From positions 53,589,048-53,653,047 of the forward strand of contig CM055311.2 of NCBI GenBank assembly GCA_029255685.2: a stretch of 64,000 bases of DNA, given 5' to 3'. This document shows, piece by piece, positions 12,794 to 24,240 of this stretch (positions within the stretch are counted from its first letter, which is position 1; each line of letters opens with the position of its first letter). Origin of the DNA: Silene conica (Eukaryota > Streptophyta > Magnoliopsida > Caryophyllales > Caryophyllaceae). Made by a program: the position numbers and the translations under genes. Below the pieces are notes generated by a model that was not told where the DNA came from, searched no databases, and saw nothing but the letters and a program-made list of their open reading frames with translations.

Positions 12794-13795
12794 TTAGGGA
12801 ACCATGTTTGAATCATCTGCAACCTGTGTTGATGCAATTTTGAAAACGACAGGAATCCGGCTTGCCAAACAATGAACAACAATTTCAGGACTTGCACAAT
12901 AACTGTTCCTCCTTATCTCTTTGTTGGCAACTGGAACAATTGTTGGCATATAATCAAACACAGAACCTAATGCAGTTTCATTCCTCTCAATGAGGATGTC
13001 TGTAAACTCAGGTTCATCAGAGATCTCATACACCCTCTCCCTTACAGTTAAGTAACTCTCTAATTCAAGTTTACACAACAATGCAGCCATCTCTGCCTTT
13101 GAAGATTGATAGTTAACATCAATAATTTCAAGATTGTATGTTGATATCAGATAAGTGACAACTTTCTTAGCCAAGCTGTATTTGGCATCATTAAGTGTAT
13201 CACAACATAATCCAATAAAACTTGAATTCAAAGCAGCACTTGGTGGAGTTCTAATAGTAATCCAAGAACTGTACTATCCATCGCTGTGTCTGATCGATTC
13301 CAATGGTGTGCACTGGACTGCATATGTCTTGATAATCTTGCTAAGGAGGGGCATATAACTAAGACAAACATATGTAATGCTCACAGGATCAATACATGAT
13401 TTATCCTTTGAAACACATTCAGTATGTTTCCTGACAGTATTATGCAGCTCTCTCCGCTTTAAATTATAAAGCTCACTGCAACGCTCCAGGGTAACACATC
13501 GTTCAAAAGTGAGGTCCTGAACAACAACAGACCATCGCCTGATAACATCAGTAACAACTTTCTTAGCAGCAACCTCACAGGACTCCTGAATCGTATCAGC
13601 GGAACCCCCTACATATGTAAGCTCCATAACTCCATTAGTTGAAACCACAACATTCGTCTTCACCATTACATATACACTGTTATCAGACATATCTAAGATA
13701 CGATATTCAGGAACTGGAAAGTGTAACACAGATGTTATCTGTTTGAGCAGAGGATGGTACGGCAAATCCATTTGAGTTGGAGCAACTTGTAGCAT
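12794..13795 (-). pseudogene. tandem dsRBD-like protein 2 with one in-frame TAG
   Basis: A 334-codon frame broken only by TAG at 13274-13276; the frame upstream and downstream is the same, so this is a nonsense change rather than a frameshift. The first ATG lies directly after an AACAG acceptor, as in gene 1. Repeat 1 (about residues 12-85) has PEYRIL, YVGGSADT and CEVAAKKVVTDVI. Repeat 2 (about 160-225) has SSWITI, SFIGLC and SLAKKVVTYLI followed by IIDVNY. It aligns along its length with 10417-11430 but lacks the C-terminal proline/KKRK extension. It could be a young pseudogene, an allele carrying a stop, or rarely read through. The intact remainder argues for recent loss. Confidence 0.5.
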
Positions 13796-16062
13796 CTGTT
13801 AAAAAAAGAACAAAAAAAAATAATCAAAGTCCACGGGAGAATGAATGAACATATGTTATTGAAAACAGGCGTCTAAATATACTTATACGTATACAAACGA
13901 AGATGTCTGTGATACCTTTTCGTTTGTTAATAGCTATTAGATATATAAAACTATCTAAATGTTAAGCCCACATTACAATGTTACCTTTGTATTTTATGAA
14001 GAATGTTAAATATTCCACAGAATGTTAATGTTGGTATAATTCTTTGATCGTAGAGTTGTATATATCACAAGTGTATATTACATAATCAAAATCCCTTAAA
14101 TTAAGGATTAGTACAATGACAACACTACCTATACTGGAGTATAATATTGGGTATGGGTATGGGTATGGCTGGTAGATACAGACATACATACGGTGACTGA
14201 ACTTGTCTTAGTTGCTAATTTGTACTTGTTAACTATTTCAATGTGTGAATGATGATGGAAGCATGACCAGTCAGGGAAGTTAACGTTTATGGTAAGCAAC
14301 ATACTTGTAATGAGTGTTAAATGTTCCTAATCAATTCATCCAAATATGTCTATAATAATGTGTGTGAGTCTAGTTAATGACATGGGTAATTCATTTTATC
14401 GATCATTCATTTAAAACGATTAGGAGAACACAGGAATCAGCATAGTCAACGCTATTGACATCGACGTAATGTTCGTACGTTTTTTTGATTTTTGATTTTT
14501 AAAAAAATAAAACGGTAAGGACAACAAGGAAAATATCGTAACAAAACATATTGATATCGACGTAACTTCTGACGGTAATTTTGTTATGTAGTTTCGGGTG
14601 ATTACAGTAAATTAAATTCATGTGCCATGTAATGATTAGAATAGGAACACCAACATGAATACCAAAGATAATAGCTTAAGCAAGGTTACTGACATAACCC
14701 CAAAAACCAAAACGTATTAGACAATTATTCTTTTTTTTACCATTAAAAATAACAATTGTACAAGTTATCTATGTTGTTAAAAAATGAATTAGTATTAACA
14801 CCAAAAATTAAACAGCCAGTATAAGTATCAAAATCATGAAGCATTTGTGTCAATGTTCATCTAATTAACAAGGTGTACACATGTACTTGTCCAACAATAA
14901 GTTTATTTAAATCAAATTATATAAGACAATATCTTTTGGTCAATGATAAATAAAAGATGTGATGATGACTTACTTTTACTATTGTGTACAAAGTTAGTTA
15001 ATATGTTGAGTAGCTCTAATTAGAGTACTCTTATATAGTTAACTACTTCAGAAACTAATGCAATGTGGGAAATCGACACCGATTTTTAATATTTCGAGAG
15101 CTACCATAATTCGTGTTTTATTTCAGCCAATGATTACACATAAAGAGTTGGCAATTCGTTCCACAGTACGGCTACGGTAGCACCCTAACAAAACGTCTTA
15201 AGGGCATCATCTTTAAATTAACAGTAATTTACAAATTTTCATGTATTTCCCTCATAAAGGACGTTTATACAAATAGACTACAATACGGTAACTCTCATTT
15301 ACCAATCATAATTTGAAAACAAATTAGTATAACACTTTTAAAAACAAATTATTTATTATAACTTTTTTTGTTTGTTCTTTTGATATTATAATTTGTAAAT
15401 AAGTAAGCGAAACAATGTTACCTTTAAAATCGTAAACTCTTTGATCCATCAACAACAATATTAAAAGAATGTTAACTCACGACTTTAAAATACGTTACGT
15501 AATATTCGCAGAAGAGAACATCTACTTAGCGCATCGTTAACCATCTGATTAATTTTCAACAATATTACGAAAATGTTAATTCACGTGCCTAGACAATCCG
15601 CGTCAGAATATTTGTAGAACAAAGCATTTACTTAGCACATGTTACGTATAGAAAGTATGGCGTAATCGTTCATTAACAAATTCACTCATTTACAAGGGTT
15701 ATCAAATTATTTACATTGGCATACAAATATTACAAACCGTTAAAGTCAAGAACAATGTACCAAAGTGAAAGTACGCCAAAAAAATATTACTCAACATACA
15801 AAGTATATTTAAAACATTAAAGATTGTACCGTTTTCGAGATAAAAAGCATAATTCATCGTTCCACTACAACCAACACCAACAAATTCGTGACTGTTCGCC
15901 TTCCTCATAGATTCAATATAAAATGTAATACAGTAATATACAATTGATAATTATCATTCACGTTTAGAATTACCACTGTCAACTACATTAATTTACTCTT
16001 CTCTGACAAACCCCTTCATCTCCCACAATTTCCCACACATCATAAACGCCAACTGCAACAAC
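13796..16062. other. AT-rich intergenic, no gene seen
   Basis: More than 2 kb of AT-rich DNA without a supported coding frame. It contains a short run of a GGGTAT-type repeat near 14150-14170. One boundary of the Helitron may lie here, since RepHel and its upstream neighbours read leftward, but I could not identify a terminus. Confidence 0.4.
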
Positions 16063-16595
16063 ATGTCTAAACACTGTAACGGATCAACATACACAAACAA
16101 GGCCGATAAAGAAAACTTCATCAATGGATATGTGAACTGGAAGAAAAATCAGTTTAAAACAAGATCCCTGTTTTCCACAACAACTGTTGAGAGGCAAACA
16201 CTGTCTGACAATAGTTCTCATCACCCATTTTTGAGCCTGTCTGAAATTATAACAGACATCTTCAACAGGCTCGATAAGTCAGACAAGCAAAGCGTGACAG
16301 TGGTGTGTAAAGCATGGGCAGCATTGTTCCTGGTTGGGACAGAGACGTCTAAAGTCGACGTTGATTATAAGAGTCAGTTAGCGAAGGAGAACTACATGGC
16401 ACTATAAGGGTAACCAGAAAGAACACTTTGGTTGCAGTTCATTGTTGCTGCATGAATGTCAAAGAGAAGAAGGAAAAAAGGAGAATACATAAAAGGATCG
16501 AGAAACAACGCAAAGCTGCACGTTTAGAGGAAATATATGAGAAGCGATACCGGGATGAATCAGGCAGCGAAGGATACTACGATTCGGACTGTTAA
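16063..16595 (+). pseudogene. F-box-like protein, copy B, frameshifted
   Basis: Paralogue of 71-577. The first frame (16063-16407) carries the GYVNWKK motif, the HHPFLSL ... VCKAW F-box-like core and VGTETSKVD. It stops at 16407. The same family continues in another frame from about 16400 to the TAA at 16593-16595: VTRK, a Lys/Arg-rich stretch, then ESGSEGYYDSDC, the tail of copy A. A one- or two-base indel near 16393-16400 therefore separates the halves. The tail is preserved after the frameshift, so the break is recent or the region is joined by unrecognised splicing. It faces the second RPA1-like gene, as copy A faces the first. Confidence 0.55.
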
Positions 16596-18062
16596 GATTA
16601 TATGTAGTTATATAGCAAACAGACTGCAATCTATGTTTTTGCCAATGGTCAAGTACCTGTCTAATTCCAAACAGTCTGTTGTCTAACAAGTTGTATTTTG
16701 TCTAATCTACCAATTAATCTTATTGCAGTCTCATTGTTATTTGCAATTTTATTAATATAACATCGACTTTTGGTTTGCTCAGTATCTATACATCCCAAAT
16801 TTTCTATTGCGCCACAAATTCCGTTAGTAAAACTTAATTAGCCACTTGAAATCAACAGGAACGCAACACTTTGGAATAAATTAAATGGTTATGCATAATT
16901 GTTTGTCAGAGGAAGATATTACATAGCCTTGAAGGTACATAATGGACTATATTCAGCATAGATAAGAAGTCAGCAATTAACCAAGCTAATCCTCGCATTA
17001 TAGCATAGCCGGTCCCTCTCAATTACGAGGGAAAGAACCGCTTTCTGTATCTTACGATGCAATGAACAAAGCACAGGCATTTGAGAAGGATTTTATACAA
17101 CACGATCAATCATATCGCCGTATACCTGGAACTCCTTAGCAGCACCTTACTAAAGAAAGATTTACTTGCAACGTCTCTGCTGGACTATGACACTGAATTA
17201 TTAGCCAAATGTATTGCATTGTTAACTTGTGGCCTAGAGGAGGGAACGGTGCCTGAACATCGTCTATTGTTCATTTCGAAGAACAAGGAGTTGTTAAAGT
17301 TTTATAGTACCATCACCAAAAACAGGAATTCGTTCTTATGTCTTATCAACACTTGTAAGATAGATGTGCTGAAACCCTTTGAAGTTTTCAGAACATCAGA
17401 GGTATTTCATACCATCAAGCTAACACGAATAAATTGTTCTTCTGACCAAAGCAGGCCTGATTCATGGATGTTTTCTATGATCTGTACCTTATATTCCCTC
17501 TTCCTTCCCCCCCCCCCCCCCCCCCACACCCCCCCTCCCCCATATTGCAATGTCCTTGGAATTAGTCTTAGTAGTAAGTAGTACCATTATTGCAGCCTAA
17601 AGTTTACAAGATTTCTAAATTGTAATCTGACTAAAGCTAAATTACATAAATGCAGTTCTAAAACATATATGTATTCTCATGTTGCTACTTATTTCTGCGT
17701 GGACCAGTCACTCGTTTTGTTAGGCAGTTGCCCACAGCGGCTCCGTAACTATCAATCAGTCAATAACTGTACGCTAAAGTGACTTATTCTTACCGAACAT
17801 ACGATATACACGTTTTGCAATCATAATACAAAGTACCAATGCTAGCTGACCGAGCACCCAACAGATACACAATGGGTAAAAACAGTACGTTGTACCAAAC
17901 ATTAATCTAATGCCAGTAGCTTATGAGCATAAAGAGATACTCTCAATAGCTATAAGCCGTTACGTAGGCCATCGCGAAAGACCAGGCACCACAAAAACAA
18001 CTACAAGCATACAACCCAGAACGTACTAATATCAGCCACGGTGTACTGTCAATACATATTTT
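16596..18062. other. spacer between F-box-like copy B and RPA1-like copy 2
   Basis: Contains the weak frame at 17081-17581 and a poly-C tract near 17506-17540. Otherwise I see no gene. Confidence 0.4.
17081..17581 (+). CDS. uncertain open reading frame
   Basis: A 166-residue frame with leucine-rich helical content over the first 90 residues and no motif I recognise. Its 3' part runs through a long C homopolymer (about 17506-17525) that gives a proline run, so that part is not credible as protein. It could be an exon of a degraded gene. Low support. Confidence 0.15.
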   Translation: MRRILYNTINHIAVYLELLSSTLLKKDLLATSLLDYDTELLAKCIALLTCGLEEGTVPEHRLLFISKNKELLKFYSTITKNRNSFLCLINTCKIDVLKPFEVFRTSEVFHTIKLTRINCSSDQSRPDSWMFSMICTLYSLFLPPPPPPHTPPPPYCNVLGISLSSK

Positions 18063-20742
18063 TCAAATTAGGGATACTTGGGCCAACTCCCACTTCAGTT
18101 CCTGCGTCAAAAAGAGTGACCTTGCTAGCTTAACCTGAATGTAAAAACAACTGTTCTTCAACTGATTTTCCACTTGTGACAGATAGTCTTCCTTTTCCTA
18201 ACACAACCAGTGAAACAATATACACAAAATGTCAGCATAGTAACAAAAACACATCAACAGGAAAAGCTGAATTAGGCTAAATCTTAAATGAAGCATTGTA
18301 CAATAACAACAGCAGCGCACCAATTACCTGTGGAAGCATTGAAAAGAGTACACCCGCCTCCACATCAAGGAGTTTTTCTGCATTATCAGTCAACGCATTG
18401 AAACTACAAGCGCCGGTCTCATCCTCTACATCCACTGCCACCAGTATTCTGAAGTAAAGAATAAGTCAGGGGGACTACCATCAATAACATACTCATTCTG
18501 TAAGCCGCGGTTCATTACCTCGGAGAAGACACAACATTCTCTTGAATGCATGCATAACACGTGAACAAGATACCAATTTCTTCATAACCACCAGTACCAC
18601 AACTACTACACCCAGTGTAGAATTGTATATTATTCTTATCAAGCCTAAGGAGATTGACACACAACCAATGCCGTTCATCCTGCAGGGTGTCCTTTACCTG
18701 TTAGTACGACGAAGCAACATCAAACACTGTTTGCAAAACTAATCACAGTTTGCTGTTCTACGCATTGTACATCTAACATCGGATCTTATGGCAATCTGAG
18801 GGACACATTCCAATTTAGGGAACCACGATGGTAAAAAAGGTAGATAGTATAAGACATAGACATACATCCTGTTGGAGAAGACATCCAATTGTAGTAATTA
18901 TGCGCTCAGTCCCTGGACAGCGAACATCACAAATCTTTTTGTGTTTATTAGCCAGAAGCTCATAACCACCATTTCTCCTGCAACATCACGATTATGTCAT
19001 AACACGCAATAAAACTACAGGCGCACACCAAATAAACAAACACCTACCAGTGGCGCAACATATCAGCCTCCTGTCCTTGTGGGTTCAGGTTCACAACCGT
19101 ATCTCTCGTAGAAGAAAGAGAAAAACCTAACCAATAAAAAACGGTCGTTAGCATCCGCAGTCATTGATAGTAAACGTACGCAGTCATGTGTGGAACGATT
19201 GACAGCACTAGATACCATTTGGGAGCACGATCTCAGGTTGGTAAAACTGATGACAGGGAAGGACGTTGCATTAACCTCCAAATTCCTGCAAACTCGCACA
19301 GCAGGCTTTTCCCAAACAGTGACCATGATAACCTGATCAGAACTGCATACACAGCAGCGAGAATTTGTCAGCATACAGGCCTACGGTTCCACACCAACAC
19401 ATACTATATACAGTAAGTTAGATGACTGTTCTTCCTGAATAGAACACACCTTGAATCAATAACGAAGATTTCAAAGAGCTCACAAGTATAACCAGCCGGC
19501 CTGGGTTTCTGACATATCTGATCAACAAATAAAACAATCCCAGCACATCTATACACAGAACAATCTGAAATTAGCAGATCTAATACATATTAAAGACACT
19601 GATAACCTACTCATATCACAGCGTCTCACCATAACAATGTTCGAGTGAGATTTTTTTGGGTATACACGCAATTGGCACGTACTGAACAGGATTTAGGACC
19701 TGGCTACCACGCACCGGCTGAACAACAGTTTCACTATTAAAAATAATTTCATAAACTTGGTTATCCTGGTCGCCCCAGCAATGTCCTCCTACCACCCTGA
19801 CTTTAGCATTAGTAATCTCATACTCGACATGATAATGCATGACATCACCAAACAACTCTAGTTCCTCATTGTGGAATGCAGCTCTGAGCCTAGCACCCTG
19901 CAGTTTCATTAACAAACTGATAAAATTCCCATCCTAAGCGTTCAGGACATCAGAACCAATCAGATGTGAAGATGAGGAAAATACGTCAGTATCAACAGGG
20001 TATATTCAAAGATTACAGATAAACCATTTTTAGTTATGAAAATCTAGATACGGGGCTCTCAAATGATCAATCCCTAATGGAGCAGTACCCATACGATGTA
20101 AAATAAACGCAAGCTGATATTTCCCAGTCTATTGTTATAAATATAATACACCAGTCAGAACTGTGCAATCCCGACCATAAAACACTTGAGGTAGTTTATG
20201 TAACCACAGGAATGAATGAATGAATGAATGAATATAACGAACAAAACTTTACAACTTTTGCATACACATCCCATAATGATCCCTCAACGGCGCTGTCTGA
20301 AATACTTTGAAAACAACAACAAGGAAAGAGCCAGTACATATCATACAGTAAATGAATGAACAAACATAGGAATGAATGTAACCAACACACACTGACAGGG
20401 CTTTTATAAGCCGTCCCAACATAATACATTACAGATTATTACAATCATTCTTTTCAAAACCAACAAATAATCAATGAACGGCAAATGAGACCAAATGAGA
20501 GCCCTTTAAAAGTCCTGTATTCAGGACCTATCCCATACCTACAATGTTAAGAACAAATTAAGCTTCTACATATTATCTCAACAAACATATACCTTTTCAT
20601 CCTCAAACGTTATTAGCTCACACTCAAGAGGGTGTGCAGTCAAGGAACCATGTATATTTATCTTCTCTATTACTCTAGCTCTTATAGAATACCGTCCATC
20701 CCTTCCTGCAAGAGTCCTAGCACACTGTCGTAGAGGTTTCAT
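18063..20742 (-). CDS. RPA1-like single-stranded DNA-binding protein (copy 2), multi-exon
   Basis: Second RPA large-subunit homologue, better preserved than copy 1. Exon 1 is 20593-20742 (DBD-A start, ending FEDEK). Exon 2 is 19630-19933, in phase (YEITNAKV). Exon 3 is 19450-19564 (DBD-B, AGIVLFVDQ). Exon 4 starts at 19342 (VTVWEK, FPVISFTNL). Small exons follow near 19060-19040 and 18960-18870. A zinc-binding DBD-C exon lies at about 18683-18525 (CSSCG then CYAC, donor at AG|GTAATG). Another exon is about 18450-18330 (DETGACSFNALTDNAEKLL). The last exon is 18063-18197. Junctions 1/2, 2/3, 3/4 and the last one keep phase. It likely binds ssDNA in the nucleus. No RepHel is next to this copy, so it may belong to a second or rearranged Helitron. 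Confidence 0.75.
20212..20233. repeat. (GAAT)n microsatellite
   Basis: About five GAAT units in an intron of RPA1-like copy 2. Confidence 0.8.
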
Positions 20743-21079
20743 AATGTCCTAAACAACAAGGAACCATTAAAATACATATATAGAATTAGCCATTGCTCTT
20801 TACATTGAACCGGAAATTTTTAAAAAAAATGAGAACCAATCTTAAAACAAACCTGTAAGAATGCCACTGTGATGAGAGCAAACACACTCAAGGACAGTAG
20901 CTTTAATAGGCTAGCTTGCTTGTAAAGTCAGCCAAATGATTTTGCAAAACCACAAATAAGATAATAGATAGTACTTTCAAAGTATGGGCAAACTGAACAG
21001 TTACTGACAAGTCATTACCTACACATACCTACAAGCTAACATGAACTGTTTGCACACTAACCACGAACAAATATTTACA

Positions 21080-21525
21080 TTGACTACCAACTACAAGATC
21101 ACACAAACTGTACAAATTACATTCAGATAACCAAAATTCCTAAATTAATTTCAAAACATAATTAATAACAAAATAAGGAAGAGTTAATGATCCACAGGAA
21201 CCAACCTGTTGTGATATGATCATCAGGAAGACTACCAACTACAAGATCACACAAACTGTACAAATTACATTCAGATAACAAAAATTCCTAAAATAAACTC
21301 AAAACATAATTATTAATAACCAAATAAGCAAGACTTAATGATCCACAGGAACCAACCTGTTGTGATATGATCATCAGGAACCACTGAACACATATTCACA
21401 TTGACTACCAACCACAAAATCACACAAAATTTACCAATTACATTCAGATCATCAGAAGTTATAAAATAATCTCAAAACATAATTAATAACAGAATAAGGA
21501 ACAGCTAATGATCTGCAAGAACCAA
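21080..21525. repeat. three tandem ~150-bp repeats copying an exon/intron boundary
   Basis: Three diverged direct copies (about 21080-21229, 21230-21379 and 21380-21525). The first two end in TATGATCATCAGGAA. Read on the minus strand, that end gives CCTGATGATCA followed by an intron-like GTTGG, matching the end of exon 1 and the donor of the downstream gene at about 22110-22140. The array therefore seems to be an amplified piece of that gene's exon 1/intron 1 boundary. Confidence 0.65.
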
Positions 21526-21782
21526 AACACATAAGCCATCTATGCTCAATGACACAATATAATCAGTACTAAATTAAAAGAACATATGAGTCTACAAACA
21601 TAAGACATATTCATAGACAGATAATAATTGTTCAAAATCAAACTCAACAGACACCAATAGCCATACATAAATAAGTTTACCACCAAATAACAATTATACT
21701 ACAATTCTACAATCACCAATGAAATGCAAAGCAAAAGTATAGCAGCAGATTATAATTAAGATACATAATAGCACCACCACTC

Positions 21783-22339
21783 CTAATCAGTAGACCACCC
21801 TTCAGGTGAAGAAACATTAGGCCTGAAGAATTCCTCTTCCATGTAGCTATAATATATCTCGTATATTTCAATCTTCTCGAGAGGGCCAGCGAATATCTCG
21901 CCGGTAGCCATACATAGATGGTATAGAGTCATGTGAGGGACGACTGTTTCACATCTTTTGAAAAATTCAACAACCTCCTCCTCAAGCTTCGTCAACTCGC
22001 TCCTCTTCATATCGACAGTTGCTGATCACAACAAACAGCATCTGTATAAGATTATTCCACAACTAAGCGTATTTAAGAAGATTTCACTTGAATCATTTAA
22101 AAAGAAAGAGTACCTGAGGTGATCTGATCATCAGGTACCACTGGTCGGAGAATCTTGTAACGAGGCCCAATCATTAACTCTAATGACGAAAGTCGGTAAT
22201 CATGCTGTCGAATAAGCCTCCAGATAACCTCGTTAACCATAACTACCAAAAGACGATCAAACAGAGGACGAAATCCAGTAACAATTTCATCAATTTTTTT
22301 CTGCAAATAATGCACCTCATCAACATCGTTTAGAGGCAT
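21783..22339 (-). CDS. small spliced gene of unknown function (154 aa)
   Basis: Exon 1 is 22114-22339 (ATG at 22339) and exon 2 is 21783-22021. The donor (CTCAG|GTACTC) and acceptor (GATCAG|CA) are canonical and the phases join, giving 154 residues. The N-terminal half is hydrophobic/helical (VHYLQKKIDE, RLLVVMVNEVIWRLI) and the C-terminal half acidic and aromatic (EIYEIYYSYMEEEFF), ending in GWSTD. No family recognised. It lies upstream of RPA1-like copy 2 on the same strand, and pieces of its exon 1 boundary recur as tandem repeats in between. Confidence 0.5.
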
Positions 22340-23225
22340 AGTGAAGATATAAGAATGATTAAAGCAATGTAACCACAAGAATGTGTAAAATAAAAAGCAG
22401 AAAATGAAGAAAAGGCAGAGGAACGGAGTAATAAGTAGAGTAAGATGGAGGAAGAAGACAAGAAGCACACTGCTCCTCACATGCACCGTGCGTGCTTTAC
22501 TGCTTTACTGTTCACCTTATGGCAAAGTTCACACATTTATAAGGGTTATAGATACGTGAATAATGTGATAAGGTTTTTGGTTTAAAGATAAAACAAATAT
22601 ACCAGTTTAAAAATGTGTGAGAATAAGGGTAAGATTATTTGCGGTCTTAAACCGAAACTTTAGTAAGTTTTAAGACAAAGACACACTCAAAAGTACCAAT
22701 AATCTAACAAAGTCTAAACAAAGTCTTAAACTAAGTCTTGGAAATCTAACACTCAACTTAAGACTTCGAGTGAGTATGAAGTTATCCAATAGTTAGATAT
22801 CATGTGTTACTATGATGTAGAAAAGTAAAGTCTTAAATGAGTCTGACAGATAATGTATAAAGTCTGAGTTAAATCTAAACAATAAAAGATACTAAAAATT
22901 AGTTAAAAACTGATATAACAAAATTTTAAGACTTTGAAAAGTGTTAGAGTTATCCTACCTAAGAGGTTAAGTTATCCACTTATCCGTAACATTATAGAGC
23001 TAAAGTCCAAAGGCGTACCGACAATGGCTTTAATGTCCAATAAATGAGATGGGGCCAAATTTGATAAGCGCCACAACTTTAAGAAAACACTCATTAACCA
23101 ATCCAACATCCATAACGAACTAACACGTAGCCCTTAACATTTCCCATATATGCTCTCTATAAGTCTACGTTGATAGTCCCAGCAACTCCATCCAAAACAA
23201 CAGAAAACAAAACATCAATAACTCT
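22340..23225. promoter_or_regulatory. intergenic with promoter of the nodulin-related gene
   Basis: AT-rich spacer. A TATA-like CCATATATGC at about 23143-23152 lies some 75 bp before the start codon of the + strand gene, with a CT/A-rich leader after it. No other gene seen. Confidence 0.4.
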
Positions 23226-23624
23226 ATGGCTGAAGAAACTCCAAGGACGCATCACGAGCCGGCCTCGAACGCAGACCTGATGGCAAGCGCGAAGATAGTG
23301 GCGGAGGCGGCGCAGTCGTCTTTCGGGAAGGACGGTGCGGCTATTGACAAAGCTAAGGTGGCAGAAGCCGCGGAGGACATATTGGAAGCTGGCAAGACCT
23401 ACGGGAAGCTAGATGAGAGTAGTGGGGTTGGTCAGTATGTTGATAAAGCTGAGGGTTATTTGCATAAGTACCACTCTTCTAACTCCTCCTCCACCGCCGA
23501 CAAGGCGGACAAGGAAGGGGAGAAGAAGGACGTGAAGGAGAAGGAGGAGGAGGAGAAAAGTAGTGGTGGTGCTGCAGATGTTATTAATATGGCTAAGAAA
23601 GGCCTTGGTGGCTTTTTTAGTTAG
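23226..23624 (+). CDS. nodulin-related protein (NRP1-like)
   Basis: A 132-residue intronless gene. Residues about 14-80 match the plant nodulin-related protein core: LMASAKIVAEAAQ, then IDKAKVAEAAEDIL, then YGKLDESSGVGQYVDKAEGYL. A charged, Lys/Glu-rich linker (about 88-112) and a glycine-rich end (KGLGGFFS) follow. The family is small, soluble and helical; Arabidopsis members have been linked to stress and ABA/heat responses, but the biochemical role is not established. Coding GC is visibly higher than in the surroundings and the start has a good plant context. This is the one clear ordinary host gene in the window, lying between the Helitron region and the repeat-rich right half. Confidence 0.85.
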   Translation: MAEETPRTHHEPASNADLMASAKIVAEAAQSSFGKDGAAIDKAKVAEAAEDILEAGKTYGKLDESSGVGQYVDKAEGYLHKYHSSNSSSTADKADKEGEKKDVKEKEEEEKSSGGAADVINMAKKGLGGFFS

Positions 23625-23889
23625 ATTTCTGTTTTCTGAGTTTTCATCAACTCACGTCTGTAATAATATTAATCCTTACGTAACGTTTTAGTCCTGTCTA
23701 CTACTGCCTAGTACCCGATCAAGTCATTTTACTTTCCACTTCAAAATCCTCCCATATATTTTGAATAATATTTTAGTAAATTTAGATCGGAAGTACAAAT
23801 TAAAGCACTCTGTATTAATTGAATGTTTCGTCAAAACTTATGTTGTATACTTATATGTTATTTCAAATGTAATTCTATCGAATTTTCTT

Positions 23890-24240
23890 TAGGGTAAATT
23901 ACAAATAACCACCTTGTATTTGTATGTTTTTACAAATAATTACCTTGTATTTGCGTTTTTACAAATAAGACCTAAAGTTTCACATATACTCTCCATTCAG
24001 CACTGTATATCTGCCCCGTGACTCATTTTTTCATTTTCCGACTCCTTAATTAGTAATTTATGTCTAATACCCAGATTACCCTTTCCATACATTTCTCCTT
24101 CCTCCCAGAATCATTTGATCATATATTCGTAAACATCCTCATTCTCCCAATTCACATGAATCCCCAAATTCATCGATTAATTGATAACTGAGACCCAAAT
24201 CCATTGAACAATATATGGAACAACTAATCGCCCTTCGAAA
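23890..24240. repeat. possible MITE remnant
   Basis: Begins with GGTAAATTACAAATAACCACC and a near-repeat of the TTACAAATAA/TTGTATTTG motif, like the ends of MULE-type MITEs elsewhere in the window. I did not find a matching far end. Confidence 0.3.

Noticed and set aside
1..16062. Exact Helitron termini (5' TC and 3' hairpin-CTRR)
   Set aside because: Many short candidate hairpins and CTRR strings exist in AT-rich DNA; without an empty site or other copies none can be supported.
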